The notes below the pieces were generated by a model that saw only the letters and a program-made list of their open reading frames with translations, ran no database searches and had not been told where the DNA came from. The translations under genes and the position numbers were made by a program. This document shows, one piece after another, positions 26,601 through 35,212 of a stretch of DNA of 64,000 bases. Each line of letters starts with the position of its first letter. Positions within the stretch are counted from its first letter, which is position 1. Source of the stretch: Cyanosarcina radialis HA8281-LM2 (GTDB taxonomy: Bacteria > Cyanobacteriota > Cyanobacteriia > Cyanobacteriales > CCAP-1448); NCBI GenBank assembly GCA_019359615.1, contig JAHHHA010000001.1:62001-126000 (forward strand), written 5' to 3'.

Positions 26601-28046
26601 ATGCTCGAAACCAAAGCAGGAAATCTGAGCGAGAGTGCTCCGCACACGCTAGTTGCATCCGAACGCGATCGCCAATCTGAATATTTAGCTCAGTCGATCG
26701 CACGTCATACAGAAAAAACCAAAATCTCAAAACAGATCGCTCAGAAATATCGTCCAGTTTTAGCTGACAAGAGAACCCTAGTAGATTTTCTTCTTCCGTT
26801 TAAAGAAATTTACTATCCCATAGTCACTAAACGCTCTTTTGGTGCCAAAATTTGGGATGTAGACGGGAACGAATATATAGATCTAATTATGGGTTTTGGA
26901 GTCAATCTTTTCGGTCACAATCCTATCTGGATTCGACAGGTTTTACAAGAGCAACTTGAAACTGGCATAGAACTAGGTCTGCAACCAGAACTTGTTGGCG
27001 AAGTTGCCCAAATGATTTGTGACTTAACTGGGATGGAGAGGGTAACTTTTACTAACACGGGTACCGAAGCAGTAATGACAGCCATCCGTTTAGCGAGAGC
27101 AGTTACAAATCGCCAGAAAATTGCTATTTTTACAGATTCATATCACGGTCATTTCGATGGCATTCTCGGACAATTAGAAAAGAGCGATCGCTCCTGGAAA
27201 ACTATACCAACTACTATAGGTATTTCACCTAATTACGTAGCAGATCTGGTAATTTTAGATTATGGCAATTTTGAATCATTAGAAATCGTCAAAAAGTACA
27301 AACACGAACTCGCTGCTGTCTTAGTCGAACCAGTTCAAAGTCGCCGAATCGATCTACAACCCAAAGAGTTTTTACAACAATTACGGCAACTGACTAAAGA
27401 ATTAGATATTGCCTTAATCTTCGATGAATTAGTTACAGGTTTCCGCATTCATCCTGGGGGCGCACAAGCTTGGTTTGGAGTCGAAGCCGACATCGCCACC
27501 TATGGCAAAATCCTTGGCGGTGGAATGCCGATCGCTGTGATTGCTGGGAAAGCCGCTTACATGGATAAAATAGACGGTGGTGTGTGGAATTATGGCGATG
27601 ATTCTTTCCCCAGTTCCGAAAAGATATTTTTTGCTGGTACTTTCTGCAAACATCCCTTAGCGATCGCTGCTGCTCATACTATATTGCAACATTTCAAAGA
27701 GCGAGGCTCTACCGTTCAAGAAGAATTAAATCAACGTACAACTCAGTTCGTGCAAACATTAAATACTTACTTTGAATCGCAGGAGTTGCCCATTCAATTA
27801 GCAAATTTTGGTTCGATTTTTGGACCCGCATCCGTTTCAATAGCAGAAGATGAGAAATTTTTAGAAGAAGAATCGGCTATTAATGGCTTCGACTTGTTGT
27901 ACTATCACCTTTTAAATCGAGGCATTATGTTGCGAGGCGATCGAGGATTTTTATCTACAGCGCATACAGATGAAGATCTCGATCGCATAATTTCAGCCGT
28001 GCAAGATAGCATTAACGAACTAATTGAAGGAGGGTTTTTTAGTTAG
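26601..28046 (+). CDS. Class III PLP-dependent aminotransferase of the NRPS/PKS-associated type
   Basis: 481 residues from the ATG at 26601. The frame is open further upstream, but that part overlaps the reductase gene and spacer repeats. It resembles glutamate-1-semialdehyde-aminotransferase-like AMT proteins of natural-product clusters: FTNTGTEAVMTAIRLAR near residue 150, DSYHGHFDG, IFDELVTGFR and the PLP Lys303 in TYGKILGGG. All key residues look intact. It directly follows a reductase-ended NRPS. In myxochelin biosynthesis a related enzyme (MxcL) aminates the aldehyde released by the reductase, so conversion of the terminal aldehyde to an amine is the favoured role. An alternative is action on an earlier keto intermediate. 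No clear Shine-Dalgarno is seen. Confidence 0.9.
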   Translation: MLETKAGNLSESAPHTLVASERDRQSEYLAQSIARHTEKTKISKQIAQKYRPVLADKRTLVDFLLPFKEIYYPIVTKRSFGAKIWDVDGNEYIDLIMGFGVNLFGHNPIWIRQVLQEQLETGIELGLQPELVGEVAQMICDLTGMERVTFTNTGTEAVMTAIRLARAVTNRQKIAIFTDSYHGHFDGILGQLEKSDRSWKTIPTTIGISPNYVADLVILDYGNFESLEIVKKYKHELAAVLVEPVQSRRIDLQPKEFLQQLRQLTKELDIALIFDELVTGFRIHPGGAQAWFGVEADIATYGKILGGGMPIAVIAGKAAYMDKIDGGVWNYGDDSFPSSEKIFFAGTFCKHPLAIAAAHTILQHFKERGSTVQEELNQRTTQFVQTLNTYFESQELPIQLANFGSIFGPASVSIAEDEKFLEEESAINGFDLLYYHLLNRGIMLRGDRGFLSTAHTDEDLDRIISAVQDSINELIEGGFFS

Positions 28047-28074
28047 TATACCAGGAAAACAAAAAGCCCCTCTC

Positions 28075-28152
28075 CAATAAAAAGAAACTTCCTTTTCCCT
28101 CTCCTTGTAGGAGAGGGCAGGGTGAGGTAAGAGAGGGGTTGGGGATGAGGTC
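28075..28152 (+). repeat. Interspersed repeat, CCCTCTCC...GGAGAGGG type
   Basis: It contains CCCCTCTCCAATAAAAAGAA, CCCTCTCCTTGTAGGAGAGGG and GGGTGAGG blocks. An inverted copy near 43390-43660 is split by a MITE-like element, so this copy shows the uninterrupted state. Confidence 0.75.
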
Positions 28153-28198
28153 CGATCCTACTGACGAACGCAAATCGATATTCAACTAGGAGACAAAA

Positions 28199-28444
28199 AT
28201 GGATTTCAAAGAAACAGAAGATCGAACGATCTATAAAGTCGTAATCAACCACGAAGAGCAATATTCTATCTGGCTTGCCGAACGAAAAAATCCTCTGGGA
28301 TGGCGCGATGTAGGTAAAAGTGGATCGCGATCGGAATGTTTGGAATATATCAAAGAAGTTTGGACTGATATGAGGCCGTTAAGTCTACGTCAACAAATGG
28401 GAAGATCCGCCGTTCGTACCGATCGAGCGAGCCTTACTAGTTAA
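28199..28444 (+). CDS. MbtH-like protein
   Basis: 81 residues with the family signature: [27 protein letters not shown] and [11 protein letters not shown]. The ATG is preceded by a good Shine-Dalgarno (CTAGGAGACAAAA). MbtH-like proteins bind A domains and help their folding and activity. It is co-directional with the NRPS genes and only 21 bases ahead of the thioesterase, so the two are probably co-transcribed. Confidence 0.96.
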   Translation: MDFKETEDRTIYKVVINHEEQYSIWLAERKNPLGWRDVGKSGSRSECLEYIKEVWTDMRPLSLRQQMGRSAVRTDRASLTS

Positions 28445-28465
28445 TTTGAGGTGTATTAACATTCA

Positions 28466-29218
28466 ATGCAAACGAACCTAATTACCCATCCCCAACCCAA
28501 TCTTCAGGCAAAGTTGCGACTATTCTGCTTTCCTTATGCAGGTGGAAGTTCTTTCAGCTTTCGCGGCTGGTCGGATAATCTACCTGAAACCGTGGAATTA
28601 TGCCCTATAGAACTTCCAGGACGGGGAACCCAGATGAAATCAGCCCCGCTGACGCAGCTACAACCTCTAGTTGAGACGATCGCGTCTCACTTACTGCCAC
28701 ACTTAGATCGACCCTTTGCCTTTTTCGGTCACAGTTTAGGAGGAACGATCGCTTTTGAGACAGTTCGGTTACTCCACAGGCAATATGGCTTCAATCCAGT
28801 TTACCTGTTCGTTTCTGGTTGTCGCGCTCCTCAAATTCCTGCTAAAACAGCCCCCATTCATGACTTGCCAGAACCCGAATTCATAGAAGAACTCCGCCGT
28901 CTGAATGGAACTCCTGAAGCCGTATTCCAAAACCCCGAACTGATGGAAATGTTGATGCCGATTTTGAGAACTGATTTTGCCGTCATGGAAACCTATGCTT
29001 ACGTTCCCGAACCGATGCTAAATTGCCCCATTGCGGCTTTTGGTGGCTGGCAAGATTTAGAAGTCAGTCAGGGAGATTTAGCCCCATGGCAAGAACAGAC
29101 GCTCGCTTCTTTTTCCCTAGAGATGTTTCCTGGCGACCACTTTTTTCTCCACACAGATCGATCGGCACTTTTAACCAGCATTTCTAGTAAATTAATCGCA
29201 GCGATCGCACGAAATTAA
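28466..29218 (+). CDS. Type II (editing) thioesterase
   Basis: 250 residues, alpha/beta hydrolase of the type II thioesterase family: FCFPYAGGSS near the N terminus, nucleophile Ser90 in GHSLGG, and the catalytic His225 in GDHFFLH. Such enzymes clear wrongly primed or stalled carrier proteins in NRPS/PKS lines. It is the last gene of the cluster; a hairpin terminator lies 240 bases downstream. The chain-release enzyme is the reductase, so this TE is unlikely to be the release enzyme. Confidence 0.95.
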   Translation: MQTNLITHPQPNLQAKLRLFCFPYAGGSSFSFRGWSDNLPETVELCPIELPGRGTQMKSAPLTQLQPLVETIASHLLPHLDRPFAFFGHSLGGTIAFETVRLLHRQYGFNPVYLFVSGCRAPQIPAKTAPIHDLPEPEFIEELRRLNGTPEAVFQNPELMEMLMPILRTDFAVMETYAYVPEPMLNCPIAAFGGWQDLEVSQGDLAPWQEQTLASFSLEMFPGDHFFLHTDRSALLTSISSKLIAAIARN

Positions 29219-29456
29219 GGGTGTCGCGCTAGTACCGGAACTACTGGAGCGACCACGTAACCCACCAGAACTGATGTACGAAGCTACTGCGTCAGACTGG
29301 TGACAGGAAATTCAACAAATTTTGATAACTGCTTCTAAGTTTCCAACTATTGGTAACTTTTTACCACTTTTAACAACTGTCAAATTAAAGAAAATCTGCT
29401 TTGCTAAAGATGGGTAGAGTCAATCAAACCCTGGTGTGTCCCTCTATCCTCAGACT
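29219..29456. other. Spacer between the cluster and the regulator, no gene seen
   Basis: About 240 bases of AT-rich sequence with no convincing reading frame, ending in the terminator hairpin. Confidence 0.5.
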
Positions 29457-29512
29457 AAGGCTCCAGTTTGCTTCTTCCTGGTAACAACCAGTCCAAGACT
29501 GGAGCCTTTTAC
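29457..29512 (+). terminator. Hairpin terminator at the end of the NRPS/PKS cluster
   Basis: An 11-bp perfect stem, AAGGCTCCAGT (29457-29467) with ACTGGAGCCTT (29498-29508), followed by TTTT. It lies between convergent genes and may serve both strands, but the T-run favours the plus strand. Confidence 0.75.
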
Positions 29513-29513
29513 T

Positions 29514-30221
29514 TCAATCAGACCCAATACCAAACCGATAACCTTTGCCGTAGACAGTATGAATTAGCGGTGCTTCACCTGGAGTTTCAATTTTGCGGCG
29601 CAGCAACCTCACTAAGGCGGCTAAAACATTACTACTAGGCTGTTCTCCATTGCCCCACAGGTGTTGATGAATTTGGGTATGAGTCAATAATTGACCTGCG
29701 TGCTGCATAAAATAAGCTAATAGCTGAGCTTCTTTTTCAGATAGTTCGATCGCCTGGTTTTGGCGATAGGCTAACTGGTTGTAGAGATCTAATTCCAAAT
29801 CTCCTACTCGAATAGAGGTTGCTGGCGATGTTACCTGCGGCATTTCTGGATTTGTGCTTCGACGCAGCAGGGCGCGAACTCTAGCTAGCAATTCCCGGAG
29901 TTCAAACGGTTTGACTAAATAGTCATCAGCACCCGCATCTAATCCGATTACTCGATCGTCTAAGGTATCTTTGGCAGTGAGAAACAGAACGGGTGTATGG
30001 TATCCGGTGCGGCGTAACTGTTGGCAAATCTCTAAACCAGGGATCTGCGGTAACATCCAATCTAAGATCAGCAGATCGTAATTGCCCTCTAATGCTAGTT
30101 GCATCCCCGAAGGGCCGTTATCGGCTACGTCAACGGCATAACCCTCGCGCTTTAAAGCGCAACTGAGAGGCTCTGTCAGTTCTACCTCGTCGTCAACTAA
30201 AAGAATCCGTAAATCTACCAT
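29514..30221 (-). CDS. OmpR/PhoB-family response regulator (RppA-like)
   Basis: 235 residues from the internal ATG (MVDLRILLVDDE). The frame is open 30 codons further upstream, but that stretch is repeat-derived sequence and unlike a receiver domain. The receiver domain has VDDE at the N terminus, the phospho-acceptor Asp in LILDWMLP and the Lys in LVKPFELREL. The C-terminal winged helix has ELSEKEAQLLAYF and YGKGYRF. It is most similar in form to cyanobacterial RppA-type regulators. No histidine kinase gene is adjacent. It converges on the NRPS cluster but nothing shows that it controls it. Confidence 0.88.
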   Translation of the reverse strand: MVDLRILLVDDEVELTEPLSCALKREGYAVDVADNGPSGMQLALEGNYDLLILDWMLPQIPGLEICQQLRRTGYHTPVLFLTAKDTLDDRVIGLDAGADDYLVKPFELRELLARVRALLRRSTNPEMPQVTSPATSIRVGDLELDLYNQLAYRQNQAIELSEKEAQLLAYFMQHAGQLLTHTQIHQHLWGNGEQPSSNVLAALVRLLRRKIETPGEAPLIHTVYGKGYRFGIGSD

Positions 30222-30320
30222 ATGCAAAGAGGGGAGAGGGGGAGAGGGGGAGATGGGGAAGCCGGGGAGGCAGGGGAAGCAAGAGAGAATTTTTAACTCA
30301 ACACTCAACACTCACACTTC
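30222..30320. repeat. GGGGAGA/GGGGAGAT tandem repeat and AACTCAACACTCAACAC heptamers upstream of the regulator
   Basis: The same octamer and heptamer units as in the PKS AT domain, here in the 5' leader of the response regulator. Confidence 0.7.
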
Positions 30321-30473
30321 TATAGCTTCTGAACTTCTAATTTTCCGTATTTTCACTTAATTGGTACTAACTAAATTTCGATCGCTCTTGAGTGCTTTAA
30401 AGGCAATATAGGGCATGATGAAATTAACAGACTTTCTGCTCGTTAATCCTCTTGCCCTCGAAATAGTGACCTT

Positions 30474-32108
30474 ATGCAATCGACTCTGCCGCCAGAAACT
30501 ATTTTGCAAAAACGCTATCGCTTGCTCAAACCATTAGGCAAGGGAGGGTTTGGTGTAACTTACTTAGCAGAAGACCAAGAGCGTTTTAACGAACTTTGCG
30601 TCCTCAAGGAATTTCAACCCGACGCTAAGGGCGATCGAGCTTTAAACAAATCTAAAGAGTTATTTTATCGAGAGGCGGCAGTTCTCTATCAAATAGATCA
30701 CCCTCAAATTCCTAAATTCCGCGCCAGCTTCGAGCAGAACAAACGCTTGTTTTTGGTTCAAGACTTTGCTGAAGGCCAGACTTATGCGTCATTGCTAGCG
30801 GATCGTTTAGAAATCGGTCAAACTTTCTCTGAAGCGGAGGCAATCGAGTTTTTGCTCCAGATGCTGCCAGTGTTGGAACACATTCACTCTAAGGGCATTA
30901 TTCACCGGGACATCGCTCCAGATAATATTATTTTGCGCGATCGCGATCGCCTGCCAGTATTGATCGACTTTGGCGTGGTTAAGGCTGGGGTATCTCAATT
31001 AGAAGCAGAAGATAACGCCCCTCAAGGAACCACTGTAGGCAAACTCGGCTATTCACCTACCGAACAACTGCAAACCGGGCAAGTTTATCCTAACAGCGAC
31101 CTCTACGCTCTAGGCGTGACCGCTGTAGTGATGATGACTGGGCGCAAGCCAGAAGCTTTAATGGACCAATTGACCATGACTTGGCGCTGGCATCAATGGG
31201 TTCCCAGCCTCAGCCCTTGGTTTGGCAAAATTTTGAATCGAATGCTAAGTCAAAAACCCAGCAATCGCTATCAATCTGCTACCGAGGTAGCTCAAGCTTT
31301 GCGATCGATTGCTGGTTTAGGCTCTATCCCAACTTCTTCTGTTTTCAACCAACCCTCCAAGTCAATCCCACCATCTCCCGTCAAAAATACCCCAAGCTCG
31401 AACCAGGTTAACTCGCAAAAGAACTCAAATACTCACATTCCTTCATTAAATCGTTCTGTCGTCTACGCACAGACTAAAAACTCTATTTTAGATAAGCCTT
31501 GGGCTTTAGCTGCGATCGTTGGTGGCATTTTGCTCTCCCTCACCGTTGTCCCTTTGCTGTTATTAGGGGTGATGTTTCCTACCGAGCGGCTAAACACCTC
31601 TGATAAAAAGCCCAGAACGCCTACTCGTGAGGAGGTAGTTAATAGCCCTAGTGAAGTCAACGTTAATCCCTCCCAAATCGCTATCTCTCCTAGCCCTGCG
31701 GTTGTCCCTAGTCCTACTCAAGTTGCCCTTTCTCCAACACCCCTGCCCACGGCAAGTTCAACTACCACCAATCCTGGAGGGTTTGAAGAACGTCTGAGCT
31801 TGTTGTCAGGACAAAGTTTAGCTAAACAGGGCAATCTCAAAACCAATCAAACCGTTACTTATGTGGTTTCGGGGCAGCAAGGACAGAAACTTAATGTCGC
31901 GATCGCGCAAGGAGGAGTGCTACTTACCATCTTGGCACCTAATAAGGAATTACTAAATTTTCAAGCCAAGCAAGTATCCCGCTGGGAAGGATTGCTACCA
32001 GTTTCTGGAGACTACTATATTCAGCTTAGCCCCCTCAATGGAGTTGCCGACAGTAACTACACGATCGATCTGCTGTTAAATATGCCAGCAGCAGTAAGTA
32101 ACAAGTAA
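30474..32108 (+). CDS. Hanks-type serine/threonine protein kinase with membrane anchor
   Basis: 544 residues. The kinase domain (about 10-285) has the glycine loop GKGGFGVTY, the Lys in CVLKEF, the catalytic HRDIAPDN (His144-Arg145-Asp146) and DFGVV, all intact. A Ser/Pro/Asn-rich linker follows, then one membrane segment (about 343-368) and a C-terminal beta-rich domain (about 430-540) resembling a bacterial pre-peptidase (PPC) domain, which would be extracytoplasmic. The layout suggests a sensor kinase: outside ligand, inside phosphorylation of Ser/Thr. The target is unknown. The next gene, a membrane protease, follows after 80 bases containing TAATAAG repeats. Confidence 0.93.
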   Translation: MQSTLPPETILQKRYRLLKPLGKGGFGVTYLAEDQERFNELCVLKEFQPDAKGDRALNKSKELFYREAAVLYQIDHPQIPKFRASFEQNKRLFLVQDFAEGQTYASLLADRLEIGQTFSEAEAIEFLLQMLPVLEHIHSKGIIHRDIAPDNIILRDRDRLPVLIDFGVVKAGVSQLEAEDNAPQGTTVGKLGYSPTEQLQTGQVYPNSDLYALGVTAVVMMTGRKPEALMDQLTMTWRWHQWVPSLSPWFGKILNRMLSQKPSNRYQSATEVAQALRSIAGLGSIPTSSVFNQPSKSIPPSPVKNTPSSNQVNSQKNSNTHIPSLNRSVVYAQTKNSILDKPWALAAIVGGILLSLTVVPLLLLGVMFPTERLNTSDKKPRTPTREEVVNSPSEVNVNPSQIAISPSPAVVPSPTQVALSPTPLPTASSTTTNPGGFEERLSLLSGQSLAKQGNLKTNQTVTYVVSGQQGQKLNVAIAQGGVLLTILAPNKELLNFQAKQVSRWEGLLPVSGDYYIQLSPLNGVADSNYTIDLLLNMPAAVSNK

Positions 32109-32135
32109 TAAGTAATAAGTAATAAGTCCCAGCAG
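32100..32135 (+). repeat. TAATAAGT short tandem repeat
   Basis: Four AGTAATAAGT-type units straddle the stop codon of the kinase gene. Confidence 0.7.
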
Positions 32136-32188
32136 GATTTAGAAAAAATAGGTATAAAGTAAAGATAACAACATCTTACTTATAATCT

Positions 32189-33523
32189 ATGTGGCTAGTT
32201 GTAGGTTTTATTTGTTTGGGCTGGATGGTATCGCTATGCCTCCACGAGTTCGGTCATGCCATAGTAGCTTATTGGGGTGGAGATACTTCAGTTAAAGATA
32301 AAGGCTATTTGACTTTAAATCCGCTCAAATATACCGAACCTGGCTTGAGTCTGATATTGCCAATATTTTTTCTGCTAATTGGGGGAATCGCTCTGCCCGG
32401 TGGAGCGGTTTACATTAATCAAAGCCGCTTGCGCGATCGCTTTTGGCAAAGTGCCGTTTCTGCGGCTGGCCCTCTAGCTAATATTCTTTTGATTTTATTC
32501 CTGTCAATTCCTTTTATATTGACAAGTAATTCCGTTTTAAGTTGGGAATCATTCAATTTAAATCGAGAATTATTGCAGATTATTTATGTGAGTTTAGCGT
32601 TTGTTATTAATTTGAATGTATACGTAGTTATAATCAATCTGCTACCCCTACCGCCTTTAGATGGATATGGAATTATCGAACCGTGGTTGCCTGGATCGAT
32701 TCGTCCTCAACTCCAACAATTTGGTAAATATGGCATTTGGATATTAATCGGATTGCTTTGGTTCGCCCAGCCGTTCAATCAGTTTCTCTGGCAGATTGCC
32801 GATCCAGTCAGCAATGGGCTTCGGATTCCACCTTTAGCTGCTGCGATCGGGGGAGAAATATTTCGTCGCAATTCGGTTTATCTAGTATTAGGATTAATTG
32901 TTATTTTATGGATATTTAGAGATAAGAAAGCTGGGATTTATCGTCAGGGTACTAAATTTATCGCCGCTGGAAAATACCAAGAAGCGATCGCCGCATTCGA
33001 TCGAGCAATTGCGATCGATCCAAAATATGCTGAAGCTTGGCAGATGCGGGGCTATGCCCTACTTTGTTGGCAAAAATATGCTGAAGCTTTAACCGCCTAC
33101 GATCGGGCGCTACAAATTCAGCCTGAATCCCCAGATTTTTGGAACGAGCGCGGGTTGGTGTTAAATAGATTAAACCGAGATGAAGAGGCATTAACTGCTT
33201 ACGAAAAAGCCACTCAATTACAGCCAGATTTCCCTTTATTTTGGTACAATCAAGCGCGAACTCTATTTAGCTTGCAACGTTATGAAGAGGCTATATCTGC
33301 TTACGATCGAACGATCGAACTTAAAGCCGATGCGGCTGATGCCTGGTACGACAAAGCTTGTTGTTATGCCGCACTCGGAAACTTACCTCTAGCAATTTCT
33401 CATTTACAAGAAGCTATTGCCCTCGGTTCGGAAGAACTTAGAGAATTTGCTAAAACCGATGTAGATTTTGAATCAATCCGAGAAGATCCTCAGTTTCAAA
33501 AGGCGATCGCTACTCCCGATTAA
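32189..33523 (+). CDS. Site-2 protease-type M50 zinc peptidase fused to TPR repeats
   Basis: 444 residues. The first membrane segment carries the zinc motif HEFGH (residues 19-23), and the second metal site is in PLPPLDG (Asp158), as in site-2 proteases. Five or so hydrophobic segments fill residues 1-240. The C-terminal half (about 250-430) is built of four TPR units (for example YAEAWQMRGYALL, YDRALQIQPE). M50 enzymes cut membrane-bound substrates inside the bilayer. The TPR part would be a partner-binding platform. It follows a transmembrane kinase, which is consistent with a membrane signalling pair, but that is inference. Confidence 0.9.
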   Translation: MWLVVGFICLGWMVSLCLHEFGHAIVAYWGGDTSVKDKGYLTLNPLKYTEPGLSLILPIFFLLIGGIALPGGAVYINQSRLRDRFWQSAVSAAGPLANILLILFLSIPFILTSNSVLSWESFNLNRELLQIIYVSLAFVINLNVYVVIINLLPLPPLDGYGIIEPWLPGSIRPQLQQFGKYGIWILIGLLWFAQPFNQFLWQIADPVSNGLRIPPLAAAIGGEIFRRNSVYLVLGLIVILWIFRDKKAGIYRQGTKFIAAGKYQEAIAAFDRAIAIDPKYAEAWQMRGYALLCWQKYAEALTAYDRALQIQPESPDFWNERGLVLNRLNRDEEALTAYEKATQLQPDFPLFWYNQARTLFSLQRYEEAISAYDRTIELKADAADAWYDKACCYAALGNLPLAISHLQEAIALGSEELREFAKTDVDFESIREDPQFQKAIATPD

Positions 33524-33525
33524 AA

Positions 33526-34227
33526 TTATTCTGGTAGTTCCCCGAATTGCTGGCGATATCGATCGAGTTGTTGTTGCGCTAATTCCAGTTGCTCTCGTGC
33601 TTGGCGTTCTGCTTCCTCTGGAGTCAAGTACCGATTACCCGCTTCATCGTACCAGTACAATACCTCTCGTTGAATGCTACCAAATTGACGGGGCGATCGC
33701 CCAATTCCCAAACCGATTTCTGGCATCCAGAATGGTTCGCCTATTTGTAACTGATAGTTACCATCTACTAAGCGATAAATCTCCAATGGTAGATGTCCAT
33801 CTCGCTGCCAATATTGAGGATTATAAATGACGTAATAGGATACGCCTAATTTGGCATAAGTCGTTAATTTTTTATCGTATTCTCCCCCTGGAGTTAGAGA
33901 GACAATTTCCAAGACAAAAAGCGGCACAACCTGGTTTTCTTCCCAGACGACATAGCTGTTGCGAGATTTTCCTTCTTTTCGGCGTTCCACCCCTAAGCTT
34001 AAAAATCCATCGGGCACAACTGGAACTAGATGGCTCACGCCAGTAGTATGATAAACAGCCATATCTACTCCGAAAAACCAATCGTTTCGAGTTGCCCAGA
34101 TATATTGGAGCAAAAATAGTAAGAAATTGGGCAAAAAATTTTGGTCTTCGTTATCCACGGGTGTATCGTCCGAACATGGCAGTTCGGCGCTCGTAGGTAG
34201 CTCTAGCTGCAAATCAGATTTGCCCAT
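33526..34227 (-). CDS. Uma2-family (DUF820) putative restriction-endonuclease-like protein
   Basis: 233 residues. Family features: PDGFLSLGV, FVLEIVSLTPGGEYDKKLTTYAKLGV and a C-terminal coiled-coil tail rich in Gln/Arg (EEAERQAREQLELAQQQLD). Uma2 proteins have a PD-(D/E)XK nuclease fold and are greatly expanded in cyanobacteria. Their biological role is not established. The gene converges with the protease gene and their stops are 2 bases apart. Confidence 0.88.
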   Translation of the reverse strand: MGKSDLQLELPTSAELPCSDDTPVDNEDQNFLPNFLLFLLQYIWATRNDWFFGVDMAVYHTTGVSHLVPVVPDGFLSLGVERRKEGKSRNSYVVWEENQVVPLFVLEIVSLTPGGEYDKKLTTYAKLGVSYYVIYNPQYWQRDGHLPLEIYRLVDGNYQLQIGEPFWMPEIGLGIGRSPRQFGSIQREVLYWYDEAGNRYLTPEEAERQAREQLELAQQQLDRYRQQFGELPE

Positions 34228-34352
34228 GGCGAACTCCAGAACTCTCGAACTACTGATTCTATTTTAAAGTGAATAAAAGAGTTTAAGATTAGCAATTACG
34301 TTGGTGCAGCCTGTCCGCAGGACATACTCCGAATTCCTTTCCTCCGAACTTT

Positions 34353-35126
34353 ATGGAAGTTATCCCAGCAATTGATTTATTAGAAGGTCGATGCGTGCGA
34401 CTGTATCAAGGAGATTACGATCGATCGCAAGTCTTCGACGATAATCCTGCCGATGTCGCCAAACATTGGGTAGAACAAGGCGCATCGAGATTGCACGTTG
34501 TCGATCTAGATGGCGCTAAAGCTGGTAAGCCAGTTAACCTAGATGCGATCGCTAAAATCGCCGAAGCTGTCTCAGTGCCGATTCAAGTGGGCGGCGGATT
34601 GCGCGACTATGCTAGCGTTACCACCCTACTAGGAATAGGCGTTCAAAGGGCAATTTTAGGGACTATAGCTGTAGAACAGCCCCAATTAGTGGCAGATCTG
34701 TGCGGCGAATTTCCCGGACAAATTCTGGTGGGCATTGATGCTCGTAATGGCAAAGTAGCAACTCGCGGCTGGCTGGAAACCTCTGAAGTTGAGGCCACAG
34801 CATTAGCGCCACAAATAGCCTCCATGGGAGTTGCTGCAATTATTTACACCGACATTCATCGAGATGGCACCCTTTCGGGACCAAACTTAGATGCCTTAAG
34901 AGAACTCGCCAGCGTGACTCCCGTTCCTGTAATCGCCTCTGGGGGTGTCAGTTCCCTTACCGATCTTTTAAGCCTGCTGGCCTTGGAATCTCTGGGCGTA
35001 TGTGGTGTTATAGTCGGTCGCGCCCTCTATACTGGCAACGTCTCGCTCAAAGAAGCGCTCCGAGCAGTCGGTCCCGGACGCTGGCAAGACATTCCACCAG
35101 ATTTTGGCTCTTCAGCCTTTGCCTAA
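34353..35126 (+). CDS. hisA: Phosphoribosylformimino-5-aminoimidazole carboxamide ribotide isomerase
   Basis: 257 residues, TIM-barrel HisA. It starts [21 protein letters not shown] with the catalytic Asp8. VGGGLR and the second catalytic Asp in [10 protein letters not shown] follow, and IASGGVSSL binds phosphate. It catalyses the fourth step of histidine synthesis in the cytoplasm. Length is normal. The gene stands alone, as is common in cyanobacteria, where his genes are dispersed. Confidence 0.97.
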   Translation: MEVIPAIDLLEGRCVRLYQGDYDRSQVFDDNPADVAKHWVEQGASRLHVVDLDGAKAGKPVNLDAIAKIAEAVSVPIQVGGGLRDYASVTTLLGIGVQRAILGTIAVEQPQLVADLCGEFPGQILVGIDARNGKVATRGWLETSEVEATALAPQIASMGVAAIIYTDIHRDGTLSGPNLDALRELASVTPVPVIASGGVSSLTDLLSLLALESLGVCGVIVGRALYTGNVSLKEALRAVGPGRWQDIPPDFGSSAFA

Positions 35127-35212
35127 AGGGGAGGCAGGGGAGGCAGAGGAGCAGAGGGGAAAATTAACTATGGACTACTGACTACTGACATTCTGAACTC
35201 CTGAACTTCTGA
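35127..35212. repeat. GGGGAGGCAG and ACTACTGACTACTGAC repeats
   Basis: Low-complexity purine-rich repeats between hisA and the transposase gene. No terminal inverted repeat of the insertion sequence was recognised. Confidence 0.5.
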
